From positions 310,001 to 374,000 of the forward strand of contig NZ_JACNMU010000002.1 in assembly GCF_014901205.1 (NCBI RefSeq): a stretch of 64,000 nt of DNA, given 5' to 3'. Below the pieces are notes generated by a model. It had not been told where the DNA came from and made no database searches. It saw only the letters and a program-made list of their open reading frames with translations. The DNA is from Meridianimarinicoccus sp. MJW13 (GTDB lineage: Bacteria > Pseudomonadota > Alphaproteobacteria > Rhodobacterales > Rhodobacteraceae). Positions 34,526 through 43,354 of this stretch are shown here, piece after piece; the first letter of the stretch is position 1, and each line of letters opens with the position of its first letter. The position numbers and the translations under genes were made by a program.

Positions 34526-34894
34526 CTACAGGCTGTTGGCGACCTTGTCGCGCAACTCCTCGAGTTCGGAAATCGAGGCATCCAGCTGCCGGCGCTGTTC
34601 GGCCAGTACGTCCAACTGGCGGGAAGCCAGGTCGACCCAGGCTTCCATTTGCACGTGGGTGCCCTTCTCTTCGTAGATCATCAGCCACTGCCGGATTTCT
34701 TCAAGGCTGAAACCAAATCGGCGGCCCCGTTTGATCAGCACCATCCGGGCGACTTCGCGCGGCGTGTAGAACCGGGACCGGCCTTCCTTATCGGGCTGCA
34801 ACAGCTCGATGTATTCATAGTAGCGCAGCGTTCGCGGCGTCACATCGAATTTCTCGCACATTTCCTTGAACGACAGCCTTTGCTGGTCGGTCAT
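34526..34894 (-). CDS. MerR family transcriptional regulator (copy 2)
   Basis: A 122-residue regulator with the same helix-turn-helix subtype as the neighbouring copy (FKEMCEKFDVTPRTLRYYEYIELL, RRFGFSLEEIRQWL) and a C-terminal coiled coil from about 80 to 118. No metal-binding cysteines. I start at the ATG at 34894 after GGGCAGGAGGGCGCC; the frame continues far upstream only as antisense of thioesterase genes. The two regulators share roughly the same DNA-recognition helix, so they may bind related sites. Divergent from the thioesterase gene. Confidence 0.9.
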   Translation of the reverse strand: MTDQQRLSFKEMCEKFDVTPRTLRYYEYIELLQPDKEGRSRFYTPREVARMVLIKRGRRFGFSLEEIRQWLMIYEEKGTHVQMEAWVDLASRQLDVLAEQRRQLDASISELEELRDKVANSL

Positions 34895-34924
34895 GGCGCC
34901 CTCCTGCCCGTCTGAGTCCTGCAC

Positions 34925-34956
34925 TTGAAGGAACCGTATATCGCCGGGAAGGTCAA
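34925..34956 (-). promoter_or_regulatory. Candidate MerR-type promoter/operator
   Basis: A loose 32-bp dyad, with TTGA at one end, TCAA at the other and CCG-TATAT-CG in the centre, lies 31 bp upstream of MerR gene 2. The minus strand reads TTGACC as a possible -35 with a long spacer before any -10, as in MerR-controlled promoters. The match is imperfect. Confidence 0.3.
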
Positions 34957-35044
34957 CGCATCTGGCCCGTTGCGTCATGCGCAGGGGTGGACGCGACCGA
35001 GGGGCGGGACTAGAGCTTGGCAGGACGCAGCGACGGGTACGGCG

Positions 35045-35455
35045 ATGAGTGACAGCAGTCTTGAAAATGCGCGGGCCCTGATTGCGGCCTTGCCCTACGC
35101 CCACGCGCTGGGGCTGGTGCTGACCGATTTCGGCGAAGGCTGGGCCGAGATGGAGATGCCGTATTCCGCCGATCTGGCGGGCGATCCGGCCACCGGGGTC
35201 ATGCATGGCGGCACCGTGTCGGCCTTGCTGGACACCACCTGTGGCGCGGCGGTGATGAGCCATCCCGACACCGGGCCGACAACCGCGACGCTGGATCTGC
35301 GCATCGACTACATGCGGCCTGCGGTGCCGGGGCAGACCATTCGGGCGCGGGCCGATTGCGTGCGGGTGACCCGCTCTATCGCGTTTGTGCGCGCAACCAC
35401 CCGGGATGAGCGTGACGATCCCATCGCCATGGCCACCGGCGCCTTCACGTCCTGA
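35045..35455 (+). CDS. PaaI family thioesterase (copy 1)
   Basis: A 136-residue hot-dog-fold thioesterase that would hydrolyse acyl- or aryl-CoA. The active-site block GVMHGGTVSALLDTTCGAAV carries the HGG-type motif, and LDLRIDYMRPAVPG is the usual later strand. ATG at 35045 is chosen because the hot-dog similarity begins soon after; the earlier in-frame codons run through the divergent promoter region. It is followed 15 bp later by a second, more diverged thioesterase. Confidence 0.88.
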   Translation: MSDSSLENARALIAALPYAHALGLVLTDFGEGWAEMEMPYSADLAGDPATGVMHGGTVSALLDTTCGAAVMSHPDTGPTTATLDLRIDYMRPAVPGQTIRARADCVRVTRSIAFVRATTRDERDDPIAMATGAFTS

Positions 35456-35470
35456 GCCGAGGAACCCCAG

Positions 35471-35992
35471 ATGCCCGTTGATTTCCCGCGCCCCGAACCG
35501 GTCCAGATCGTCAAGCAACGCCGTGATGCGACGCTGAATGCATTGGTCGGGCGGGTGCCCTACATCCGCACCCTGGGCATCGTGTTCGAGCGTCGGGGCG
35601 ACGAATTGACCGCGATTCTGCCGTTCAGTGAAAAGCTGATTGGCAACCCGATGCTGCCGGCCCTGCATGGCGGGGTCACCGCCGGATTTCTGGAAGTCGC
35701 CGCCGTGATCGAACTGACCTGGTCGATCATCTGGGACGATGTCGAAGCGGGCCGGGTCACACCCGAGGATCTGGCCGATCCAGAGGCGATCCGGATGCCC
35801 AAGACCGTGGATTTCACCATCGACTACCTGCGGTCCGGCCTGCCGCGCGATTCCTACGCGCGGGCGCGGGTCAACCGGATGGGGCGGCGCTATGCCAGTG
35901 TCCATGTGGAGGGCTGGCAGGACAATCGTGACCGCCTGTTCGCGCAGGCGACCGGGCATTTCGTGATGCAGGCGCCGCGCCGGAAGGGCTGA
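35471..35992 (+). CDS. PaaI family thioesterase (copy 2)
   Basis: A 173-residue hot-dog-fold protein with LPALHGGVTAGFLEVAAV and VDFTIDYLRSGLPRDSYARA, clearly related to the gene just upstream but about 35 residues longer at the N-terminus and with an insert around 85-100. Adjacent thioesterase genes suggest heteromeric assembly or separate substrate ranges; both are inferences. GAGGAACCCC before the ATG supports the start. Its stop is 1 bp before the MATE gene. Confidence 0.86.
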   Translation: MPVDFPRPEPVQIVKQRRDATLNALVGRVPYIRTLGIVFERRGDELTAILPFSEKLIGNPMLPALHGGVTAGFLEVAAVIELTWSIIWDDVEAGRVTPEDLADPEAIRMPKTVDFTIDYLRSGLPRDSYARARVNRMGRRYASVHVEGWQDNRDRLFAQATGHFVMQAPRRKG

Positions 35993-35993
35993 G

Positions 35994-37319
35994 ATGACCC
36001 GAACGCCGGTCGAAATGGCCCCGCCGACCCATCGCCGGGTGCTGCGGATCGCCCTGCCCATCGTGCTGTCGAACGCCACGGTGCCGATCCTGGGATTGGT
36101 CGATACCGGCGTGGTCGGCCAGATGGGGGCGGCGGCCCCGATCGGCGCGGTGGGCATCGGCGCGGTCATCCTGACATCGATCTACTGGGTCTTCGGCTTT
36201 CTGCGCATGGGCACCGCCGGGTTGACCGCGCAGGCGCTGGGGGCGGACGACCGCGAGGAGGTCGTGGCGATCCTGTCGCGCGCCCTGTTGGTGGCGGCGC
36301 TTGGCGGCATCGGGCTGATCGCGCTGCAAGGACCGATGATGGCCGGCGCCTTTGCCCTGTCGCCGGCCTCGGCCGAGGTTGAAGACATGGCGCGTGGCTA
36401 TATCGGCATCCGGGTCTGGTCGGCCCCGGCGGCGATAGCGCTGTATGGCGTTACCGGCTGGCTGATCGCGCAGGAACGCACCCGCGCGGTGCTGCTGCTG
36501 CAACTGTGGATGAACGGCTTGAACATGGGGCTGGACGTGCTGTTCGTTCTGTCCTTCGGCTGGGGCGTGAACGGCGTGGCCGTGGCCACTTTCATCGCGG
36601 AATGGAGCGGGCTGGCCCTGGGCCTCTGGATCTGCCGCGGGGCGCTGCTGGCCCCGGCGGCGCGGGCCTGGACGGCGGTGTTCGACCGGGCGCGGATGCT
36701 GCGCATGGCGACGCTGAACCGCGATATCCTGATCCGGTCGCTGTTGCTGGAAGCGATCTTCGTGTCGTTCCTGTTCTTCGCCGCCGATCTGGGCGACGCC
36801 ACGCTGGCCGCCAACCAGGTGCTGCTGCAGTTCCTGCACATCACGGCCTACGCGCTGGACGGGTTCGCCTTTTCCGCCGAAGCGCTGGTGGGGCAGGCTA
36901 TGGGCGCGCGGCAACGCCAGGTCCTGCGCCGCAGCGCGGTGTTGACCAGTTTCTGGGGCGGCATCGCGGGGCTGCTGCTGACCGTCGGTTTCGCCGTGGC
37001 GGGCGGTACGATCGTCGATCTGATGACCACTGCCGAGGATGTCCGGGTGCAAGCACGTGAATTTCTGCCGTGGATGATGGTGGTGCCCGTCTTCGGCGCG
37101 GCAGCCTGGATGCTGGACGGCATCTTCGTGGGGGCCACCAGATCGAAGGACATGCGCAACATGATGGTGGTTTCCGTGCTGGCTTACGGCGCGGCCTTGG
37201 CGGTGCTGATGCCGGCCTTTGGCAATCACGGGCTGTGGGCGGCGCTGATGGTCAGTTTCGTGGTGCGCGGGGTGACGCTGGGCCTGCGCTATCCGGCGCT
37301 GGAAGCGGAGGCCGCCTGA
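35994..37319 (+). CDS. MATE family efflux transporter
   Basis: A 441-residue inner-membrane antiporter with twelve expected helices in two MATE halves. The family start is clear (LRIALPIVLSNATVPILGLVDTGVVGQMG), and the second half begins near DILIRSLLLEAIFVSFLFF. DinF-like proteins are nearest in general appearance. Substrate unknown. It is translated with the thioesterase gene before it, one base after that stop, and with thpR one base after its own stop. Confidence 0.92.
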   Translation: MTRTPVEMAPPTHRRVLRIALPIVLSNATVPILGLVDTGVVGQMGAAAPIGAVGIGAVILTSIYWVFGFLRMGTAGLTAQALGADDREEVVAILSRALLVAALGGIGLIALQGPMMAGAFALSPASAEVEDMARGYIGIRVWSAPAAIALYGVTGWLIAQERTRAVLLLQLWMNGLNMGLDVLFVLSFGWGVNGVAVATFIAEWSGLALGLWICRGALLAPAARAWTAVFDRARMLRMATLNRDILIRSLLLEAIFVSFLFFAADLGDATLAANQVLLQFLHITAYALDGFAFSAEALVGQAMGARQRQVLRRSAVLTSFWGGIAGLLLTVGFAVAGGTIVDLMTTAEDVRVQAREFLPWMMVVPVFGAAAWMLDGIFVGATRSKDMRNMMVVSVLAYGAALAVLMPAFGNHGLWAALMVSFVVRGVTLGLRYPALEAEAA

Positions 37320-37320
37320 G

Positions 37321-37869
37321 ATGCGCAGTTTCGTGGCCCTTGCCGTGCCGGGGTTCCAGTCGGATGCCCTGGAAAAGGTGCAACACATGCTGCCGTCCGG
37401 CCGCAAGGTGCCGCCCGAGAATTTCCATGTGACGCTGGCCTTCATGGACGATCAGCCGGTCGAAGTTCTGGACGACCTGCATCTGGAACTGGAACAGGTC
37501 CGGCAGGACGGTGTGGCGGTGGAAATCGCGGGGTTGAACACCCAGGGCGGCCCGGCGATTGCCTTTGCCGAGGTCACGCTGACCGACCCGTTGGTCGCAT
37601 TGCAGGGGCAGGTGGCGCGCGCGGCGCGACGGGCAGGCATCACGCTGGAACGGCGGCGGTTTCGCCCGCATGTGACGCTGGCCCGTTACCGCAAGGAGAT
37701 GCGCCCCGAGGATCTGGACAAGCTGGGCCGCGCCCTGCAGACCCACGCGCAGTTGCGCCTGCCAGCCTTTGAACCGCGCGCCTTCGGCCTGTATCGCTCG
37801 ACCCTGACCTCCTCAGGGGCGGTCTATGACCTGATGGCCGAATATCCGCTGGCGCGCCTGCCGTTCTAG
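37321..37869 (+). CDS. thpR: RNA 2',3'-cyclic phosphodiesterase
   Basis: A 182-residue 2H phosphoesterase that opens 2',3'-cyclic phosphates on RNA ends (formerly 2'-5' RNA ligase LigT). Both catalytic HxTx motifs are present: HVTLAF near 37-42 and HVTLARY near 118-124. Start MRSFVALAVP is typical. It ends the thioesterase-MATE-thpR run, converging on pyrD with 4 bp between. Confidence 0.94.
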   Translation: MRSFVALAVPGFQSDALEKVQHMLPSGRKVPPENFHVTLAFMDDQPVEVLDDLHLELEQVRQDGVAVEIAGLNTQGGPAIAFAEVTLTDPLVALQGQVARAARRAGITLERRRFRPHVTLARYRKEMRPEDLDKLGRALQTHAQLRLPAFEPRAFGLYRSTLTSSGAVYDLMAEYPLARLPF

Positions 37870-37873
37870 GCGT

Positions 37874-38932
37874 TCACAGCCAATCGTCGCGCCCGCTGCC
37901 CACGGCCTCGGCCACGGTGGCGAAACCGTCGCGTTCCAGCAGCGCGTCCAGCCCTTCGGCGACGCGGGTGGCCAGCGACAGCCCTTCGTAGACCAGCGCC
38001 GAATAGATCTGCACCGCCGACGCACCGGCGCGGATCTTTTCATAGGCCTGCTCGGGCGAGCCGATGCCGCCGACGCCGATCAGCGGCAGCTTGCCTTGGG
38101 TCAATTGCGACAGGCGGGCCAGAACGCGGGTGGATGTCTCGAACAGCGGCGCACCGGACAGGCCGCCTGCCTCCAGCCGGTCATGGCTTTGCAACGATGG
38201 CCGGGCCAGCGTGGTGTTGGTGGCGACGATCCCGTCGATGGCGCTGTCGTTGGCGACCTCGGCAATGTCGGCAATCTCGGCGTCGGTCAGGTCGGGCGCG
38301 ATCTTCAGGAACACCGGGATCGGGCGCTTCATCTGGCCGCGCGCATCCATCACCCCGGTCAGCAACGCCCAAAGGGCGGCGCGTCCCTGAAGGTCGCGCA
38401 GGTTCTCGGTGTTGGGCGAGGACACGTTGACGGTCACGAAGTCCACATGCGGCCCGCAGGTTTCCAGCACCTTCACATAGTCCTGCGCGCGGTCGTCGCT
38501 GTCCTTGTTGGCGCCAAGGTTCAGTCCGACGATCGACGCGCCGGGACGGGTGGCCAGACGTGCGGCGATGGCCGCGGCACCGTCATTGTTGAATCCGAAG
38601 CGGTTGATGATGGCGCGGTCGCGCGCCAGCCGGAACAGGCGCGGGCGCGGGTTGCCCGGCTGCGGGCGCGGGGTGGCGCCGCCGACCTCCAGAAAACCGA
38701 ACCCGCTGCGGGCCAGTGCATCCAGCGCCGTGGCGTTCTTGTCAAACCCGGCGGCCAGACCGACCGGGTTGGGCAGCGACAGCCCCGCCAACGTGGTGGC
38801 CAGCCGGGGCGAGGTCACCGGCCCGCTGCCCGGCACCAGCCCGGCATTCAGCGCCGCTATGGCCAGCCCATGCGCAGTTTCGGGGTTCATCTGGTGCAGG
38901 GCTTTCAGTCCAAGGCGCTCAAGCAAGCTCAT
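37874..38932 (-). CDS. pyrD: Dihydroorotate dehydrogenase (quinone), class 2
   Basis: Membrane-associated flavoenzyme that oxidises dihydroorotate with a quinone acceptor in pyrimidine synthesis. The 352-residue protein has the class 2 N-terminal helix, [38 protein letters not shown] (catalytic Ser region) and [21 protein letters not shown] for FMN phosphate. The start overlaps the DUF952 gene stop by 4 bp. Confidence 0.97.
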   Translation of the reverse strand: MSLLERLGLKALHQMNPETAHGLAIAALNAGLVPGSGPVTSPRLATTLAGLSLPNPVGLAAGFDKNATALDALARSGFGFLEVGGATPRPQPGNPRPRLFRLARDRAIINRFGFNNDGAAAIAARLATRPGASIVGLNLGANKDSDDRAQDYVKVLETCGPHVDFVTVNVSSPNTENLRDLQGRAALWALLTGVMDARGQMKRPIPVFLKIAPDLTDAEIADIAEVANDSAIDGIVATNTTLARPSLQSHDRLEAGGLSGAPLFETSTRVLARLSQLTQGKLPLIGVGGIGSPEQAYEKIRAGASAVQIYSALVYEGLSLATRVAEGLDALLERDGFATVAEAVGSGRDDWL

Positions 38933-39276
38933 GCGGGCAACTCCGGAAAGTCATGGCCATCGGCGGCCAGTGGCAGCGGGGCGGACCAGGTCACCTCGGC
39001 GCGGGCCAGCGCGCGGTACAGATGCGGGAACAGCGCCCCCCCGCGCGACGGTTCCCATTTCAGGTCCGGGCCAAGGGCCTCGGCGTTCACAGCGGCCAGA
39101 ATCAGCCCTTCGGCACCGGCGAAATGCTTGGCCGCGGTTTCGGCCACCTGCGCGGCGGTCGAGAAATGGATGAAACCATCGGCAAGGTCCACCGGAGCGC
39201 CCAAGGTTTGCCCATCGGCGCAAAGTTTGGCCCATTCTTCGGCACGGAATATCTTGAAGATCATCATGGGGTTCAT
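38929..39276 (-). CDS. DUF952 family protein
   Basis: A 115-residue protein of the DUF952 family, recognised by [11 protein letters not shown] near the N-terminus and [22 protein letters not shown] in the centre. These proteins have an ADP-ribosyltransferase-like fold and no established function. An alternative start at MIFKIF two or three codons later is possible. It overlaps pyrD by 4 bp and is likely cotranscribed with it, a pairing common in related bacteria. Confidence 0.88.
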   Translation of the reverse strand: MNPMMIFKIFRAEEWAKLCADGQTLGAPVDLADGFIHFSTAAQVAETAAKHFAGAEGLILAAVNAEALGPDLKWEPSRGGALFPHLYRALARAEVTWSAPLPLAADGHDFPELPA

Positions 39277-39384
39277 GTGCCGCGCACGGGGCGCCGGGTC
39301 AACCGCGCAAGGTGCTTTGTCCCTGAGGCAAAGCGTGCCAAGGTGGCCTTCTGAGATTCACAAGAAACGATACCGGAGGTTCTC

Positions 39385-40962
39385 ATGAAACGCCTGTTTT
39401 GCCTGTCGGCGGGTGCCATGCTGGCGGCAGCATCGGCCCAGGCCGACTTCAACCTGACCATATTGCACACCAACGATTTCCACGCCCGTTTCGAGCCGAT
39501 CAGCAAGTATGACAGCTCGTGCAGCACCGAGGACAATGCCGAGGGCAAGTGCTTTGGCGGCACCGCGCGGCTGGCCACGGCCATTGCGGCGGCGCGTGCG
39601 GCGGCAGAAAACTCGATCCTCGTGGATGGCGGCGACCAGTTTCAGGGCACGCTGTTCTACACTTACTACAAGGGTGAAGTCGCCGCCGAGATGATGAACA
39701 AGCTCGGCTACGACGCGATGACCGTGGGCAACCACGAATTCGACGACGGCCCCGAGACGCTGGCCGCATTCGTCGAACGGGTGGATTTCCCGGTGCTGAT
39801 GTCGAACGCCGACTTTTCCGCCGAGGCGTTGCTGTCAGACAAGGTCATGTCCTCGACGGTTCTGGAGGTCGGCGGCGAGAAGATCGGCCTGATCGGTCTC
39901 ACCCCGGTGGACAACCACGAGATCTCCTCGCCCGGTCCCAACATCACCTTTTCAGACCCGACCGAAGCCGTGCAGGCACAGGTCGACAAGCTGACCGCCG
40001 ATGGCATCAACAAGATCGTGGTGTTGAGCCATTCGGGCTATGATGTGGATCTGCGGGTGGCCGAAGGCACCACCGGTGTCGATGTGATCGTCGGCGGCCA
40101 TTCCAATACTTACCTGTCGAACACCTCTGACCGCGCAGAAGGCCCCTATCCCACCATGGTGGGCGAAACTGCCATCGTACAGGCCTATGCCTATGGCAAG
40201 TTCCTGGGCGCGCTGGACGTGACCTTCGACGACGCCGGTAACCTGGTGTCCGCTGCGGGCGAGCCGCTGATCATGGATGGCGAAGTGCCCGAGGTCGCGG
40301 AATACGTCGACCGGATCGCCATGCTGGCGGTGCCGCTGGATGACATCCGCAACAAGGTCGTGGCCGAGGCCGCAGAACCTATCGACGGGGAACGTTCTGT
40401 TTGCAGGACAAGCGAATGCGCCATGGGCAACCTGGTGGCCGACGCGATGCTGGCCCGGGTCAAGGATCAGGGCATTTCGATCGCCTATCAGAACGGCGGC
40501 GGCGTGCGGGCCTCGATCGACGGGGGCGAGATCACCATGGGCGAGGTCTATACGGTTCTGCCGTTCCAGAACACGTTGTCGACCTTCTTCGTTACCGGTG
40601 CCACCATCAAGGAAGCGCTGGAAAACGGCATGGCGCAGTTCGACGATCCTGAAAAGGATGGCCGGTTCCCGCAGGTCGCGGGCATGACTTTCGTCATCAA
40701 CGCGGACGCCGCAACCGGAGAGCGCGTGACCGACATCATGGTGATCGAGGACGGCACCCCGACGCCGCTGGATCCGGCCAAGACCTATGGCGTGGTGTCC
40801 AACAACTTCGTGCGCAACGGCGGCGATGGCTATTCGATGTTCACGTCGGCCAGCGATGTCTATGACTTCGGGCCGGACCTGGCCGAGGTCATGGCCGAAT
40901 TCCTGGCCACGAACTCGCCCTACCAGCCTTATACGGACGGTCGCATCAGCTACGCCAAGTAA
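39385..40962 (+). CDS. Secreted bifunctional metallophosphatase/5'-nucleotidase
   Basis: A 525-residue periplasmic enzyme that dephosphorylates nucleotides. It has a signal peptide (MKRLFCLSAGAMLAAASAQA), the calcineurin-like dimetal motif ILHTNDFHARFEP, then GGDQF, VGNHEFDDG and GGHSNTYL, and the C-terminal 5'-nucleotidase domain with NGGGVRASIDGGEITMG and YGVVSNNFVRNGGDGYSMF. Close to UshA-type enzymes. GGAGGTTCTC precedes the ATG. It is monocistronic, converging on the small lipoprotein gene. Confidence 0.94.
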   Translation: MKRLFCLSAGAMLAAASAQADFNLTILHTNDFHARFEPISKYDSSCSTEDNAEGKCFGGTARLATAIAAARAAAENSILVDGGDQFQGTLFYTYYKGEVAAEMMNKLGYDAMTVGNHEFDDGPETLAAFVERVDFPVLMSNADFSAEALLSDKVMSSTVLEVGGEKIGLIGLTPVDNHEISSPGPNITFSDPTEAVQAQVDKLTADGINKIVVLSHSGYDVDLRVAEGTTGVDVIVGGHSNTYLSNTSDRAEGPYPTMVGETAIVQAYAYGKFLGALDVTFDDAGNLVSAAGEPLIMDGEVPEVAEYVDRIAMLAVPLDDIRNKVVAEAAEPIDGERSVCRTSECAMGNLVADAMLARVKDQGISIAYQNGGGVRASIDGGEITMGEVYTVLPFQNTLSTFFVTGATIKEALENGMAQFDDPEKDGRFPQVAGMTFVINADAATGERVTDIMVIEDGTPTPLDPAKTYGVVSNNFVRNGGDGYSMFTSASDVYDFGPDLAEVMAEFLATNSPYQPYTDGRISYAK

Positions 40963-40971
40963 GGCGTCGGC

Positions 40972-41364
40972 TCAGCAATCGGGGCTGCCGGTGATCTCGT
41001 ACCGGCGGTCCCGCACCATCTTCAGAACACCGTTGGCGCCTTGCTGCATCTGATCGCGGCTGGCGCCATCGGGATTCATGGTGGCGCTGTTGGTCGCCAT
41101 GTCCACGGCCGCGGCGGCCTTCGCGCTCTGGCCGGTCTCCGTATAGATCGCGGCCTGGGTGAACTGGCTGAACAGCTGCGTTTCGCCGCGCGGAGAGGTT
41201 GCCTCGCGCTGTGCCTGTGTCAGCGCCGTGTCGAAATTGCAGGCAGAGGCGGCTTCGATCGCCGCGGCATTGCCGGCACCAACCATGGTTGCAAGATTGT
41301 CATTGGCGGACGGGGCGCAGGCCGCAAGGCCAAGAGCCACGGCAGCAAGGGCAAGGTTACGCAT
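40972..41364 (-). CDS. Small putative lipoprotein
   Basis: A 130-residue exported protein. MRNLALAAVALGLAACAPS contains a lipobox LAAC with the acylated Cys near residue 16. The mature part has two further Cys (about 43 and the C-terminal PDC), which could form a disulfide, and a helical middle. Not recognised as a named family. It converges on the nucleotidase gene with 9 bp between stops. Confidence 0.75.
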   Translation of the reverse strand: MRNLALAAVALGLAACAPSANDNLATMVGAGNAAAIEAASACNFDTALTQAQREATSPRGETQLFSQFTQAAIYTETGQSAKAAAAVDMATNSATMNPDGASRDQMQQGANGVLKMVRDRRYEITGSPDC

Positions 41365-41462
41365 CTGGGTCTCCGTATTGGGGCTGTTTCGCCCAGACGG
41401 CCCGCTGGGGCTGGCAAAGTCAAGAACTGGTCAGCACCGCACGGCGCGGCTAGGCTGCGCTC

Positions 41463-42140
41463 ATGTGTGGACGTTTTGCCCTGACCCTGCCGGTCGAAGC
41501 CATGGCGCAGCTGTTCGCGGCCGCGCCGGGCAATGACCTGCCGCAGGGGCCGAATTACAACATCTGCCCGACCAATGATGTCGTCGCGGTTCTGGGCGGC
41601 GGCGATGCGGGCGGGCGGCGGCTGGCGGCCCTGCGCTGGGGCTTCCTGCCGCGCTGGTACAAGACCCCCGGCGACGGGCCGTTGCTGATCAATGCCCGCG
41701 CCGAGACCATTGCCGAGAAACCCGCCTTCCGCGATGCCTGCCGCCAGCGGCGCTGTCTGATCCCGGCCACCGGATTCTACGAATGGACCAAGGATGCCGA
41801 CGGCGCGCGGTTGCCGTGGTACATCCATCGCGCCGATGCCGCCCCGGTGGTCTTTGCCGGGGTCTGGCAGGCGTGGGAGCCGAAAGACGGCGGTGCGGGC
41901 ATGACCACCTGCGCCATTGTCACCTGTGCCGCCAATGACCGGCTGTCGGCCATCCATCACCGGATGCCGGTGGTGCTGGCGCCCGAGGACTGGGGCCTGT
42001 GGCTGGGCGAGGCGGGCCGTGGCGCCGCCCCCCTGATGCGCCCGGCGCCCGATGATGTCCTGACCTACCATCGCGTCGACACGGCGGTGAACTCCAACCG
42101 GGCGCGCGGCGAAGATCTGATCGCGCCCGTGGCGGTGTGA
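41463..42140 (+). CDS. Abasic-site crosslinking protein (SRAP family, YedK/HMCES-like)
   Basis: A 225-residue SRAP domain protein that covalently shields abasic sites in single-stranded DNA through its N-terminal Cys2. MCGRF is intact, followed by [31 protein letters not shown] (catalytic Glu) and HHRMPVVL with the conserved His. Length is normal. No clear LexA box (GTTC-N7-GTTC) is seen upstream. It is 62 bp before cmk. Confidence 0.94.
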   Translation: MCGRFALTLPVEAMAQLFAAAPGNDLPQGPNYNICPTNDVVAVLGGGDAGGRRLAALRWGFLPRWYKTPGDGPLLINARAETIAEKPAFRDACRQRRCLIPATGFYEWTKDADGARLPWYIHRADAAPVVFAGVWQAWEPKDGGAGMTTCAIVTCAANDRLSAIHHRMPVVLAPEDWGLWLGEAGRGAAPLMRPAPDDVLTYHRVDTAVNSNRARGEDLIAPVAV

Positions 42141-42202
42141 CCGGCGGGGCTTGTGGCCCGCGGCGGAACGCGGGAAGAAAAGGCGCAGCACAGGAGGGGC
42201 GC

Positions 42203-42817
42203 ATGGAGACAGCATTCACCGTGGCCATCGATGGCCCGGCGGCCTCGGGCAAGGGCACGATCTCGCGCGCGGTGGCGGCGCATTTCGGCTTTGCCTATCT
42301 GGATACCGGGCTGTTGTACCGGGCAACCGGGGCGAAGGTGGCCGAGGGCATGACGCCCGTGGCAGCGGCGCAAAGCCTGTCACCGCAGGATCTGCAGCGG
42401 GGCGATCTGCGCTCGGGCGCGGCGGGGATGGCGGCCAGCAAGGTGGCGGCGATCCCCGAGGTGCGCGCGGCGCTGGTGGCCTTTCAGCAAAGCTTTGCCC
42501 GGCGGCCCGGCGGCGCGGTTCTGGACGGGCGCGACATCGGCACCGTGATCTGCCCGGCGGCAGAGGTGAAGCTTTATGTCACCGCCTCGGATGAAACGCG
42601 GGCGCAGCGCCGGTTTGCCGAACTGTCCCCCTCCGATCCGGATCTGACGTTGGAACAGGTCTTGCAGGATCTGCGCGACCGCGATGCCCGCGACAGCGCC
42701 CGCGCCACGGCACCGCTGAAGCCGGCCGATGACGCGATGGTACTGGACACCTCGCACCTGAGCATCGACGAGGCCGTGGCGCAGGCCGTGGCGGCGGTAG
42801 AGGTCGGGATGTCCTGA
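42203..42817 (+). CDS. cmk: (d)CMP kinase
   Basis: A 204-residue nucleoside-monophosphate kinase that makes CDP and dCDP. Walker A reads [10 protein letters not shown] near 11-20, then [10 protein letters not shown] and the later [13 protein letters not shown] choose the ATG at 42203, preceded by AGGAGGGGCGC; the open frame reaches back to the YedK stop without similarity. In many alphaproteobacteria aroA-cmk-rpsA-ihfB are clustered; here YedK replaces aroA upstream. Confidence 0.95.
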   Translation: METAFTVAIDGPAASGKGTISRAVAAHFGFAYLDTGLLYRATGAKVAEGMTPVAAAQSLSPQDLQRGDLRSGAAGMAASKVAAIPEVRAALVAFQQSFARRPGGAVLDGRDIGTVICPAAEVKLYVTASDETRAQRRFAELSPSDPDLTLEQVLQDLRDRDARDSARATAPLKPADDAMVLDTSHLSIDEAVAQAVAAVEVGMS

Positions 42818-42898
42818 CCCAGGGTTAGGGATGCCTGACTTCAACGACATGGCCGGAGTGCGTTAACTATTGCGGGTCAGTTGAAGAAAGGGACCGTG

Positions 42899-43132
42899 AT
42901 GGCCGATACATTCATTTTCCGCCCCCTGAACACCGTAGGAAACGATCTCGCCAAGATCCCGGATATTGCCGGTGAAAGCCAATTGGACGTGACCGCCGTC
43001 TGGGGCACCAATGGCGTCGCCCGCACGGCCCCCGTGGCAGACCCCGTCGATATCGACGCCGTCTGGGGCAGCGACGGCGCGTCGATCCTTGGCGGGCCGG
43101 GTCATGGCTTTGAAGATCCTTCGTTCGGCTAA
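42899..43132 (+). CDS. Small acidic repeat-bearing protein of unknown function
   Basis: A 77-residue ORF with a good ribosome site (AAAGGGACC) before the ATG at 42899. It has two near-copies of a 10-residue unit, DVTAVWGTNG and DIDAVWGSDG, about 24 residues apart, and an acidic composition with no Cys, signal or membrane segment. It sits between cmk and the rpsA leader. Not recognised; the internal repeat and the ribosome site argue that it is translated. Confidence 0.6.
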   Translation: MADTFIFRPLNTVGNDLAKIPDIAGESQLDVTAVWGTNGVARTAPVADPVDIDAVWGSDGASILGGPGHGFEDPSFG

Positions 43133-43229
43133 CGGCGCCCGCGACGTCACAAAGCTTGCATTGCAAGGCCAACGCGCCTAAATGGGCGCTGTCAAGCAGG
43201 CCGCAAGAGTCGCAGACCATGATCTGAGC

Positions 43230-43253
43230 AGGGTCGGGGAAACCTCCGGCCCT
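43230..43253 (+). promoter_or_regulatory. Stem-loop in the rpsA leader
   Basis: Bases 43230-43239 pair with 43244-43253 across AAAC, a 10-bp stem whose two G-U pairs work only in plus-strand RNA. It is followed by TGTTTGTTCTGG, then a second imperfect hairpin (GGCGG/CCGCT near 43301-43314) before the rpsA ATG. The position between cmk and rpsA matches, from memory, that of the alphaproteobacterial alpha-r45 RNA family. Could be an attenuator, S1 autoregulatory site or a small RNA end. Confidence 0.45.
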
Positions 43254-43354
43254 TGTTTGTTCTGGACTGCGGTGCGGTGGAAGACCAACCCCAAAGACCG
43301 GCGGAGACAACCGCTCGGCCAGAAACGAAGATAGAATAGGATCTCAGAGACCGT

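Noticed and set aside
41365-41462. LexA box before the YedK-like gene
   Set aside because: No GTTC-N7-GTTC pair is visible.
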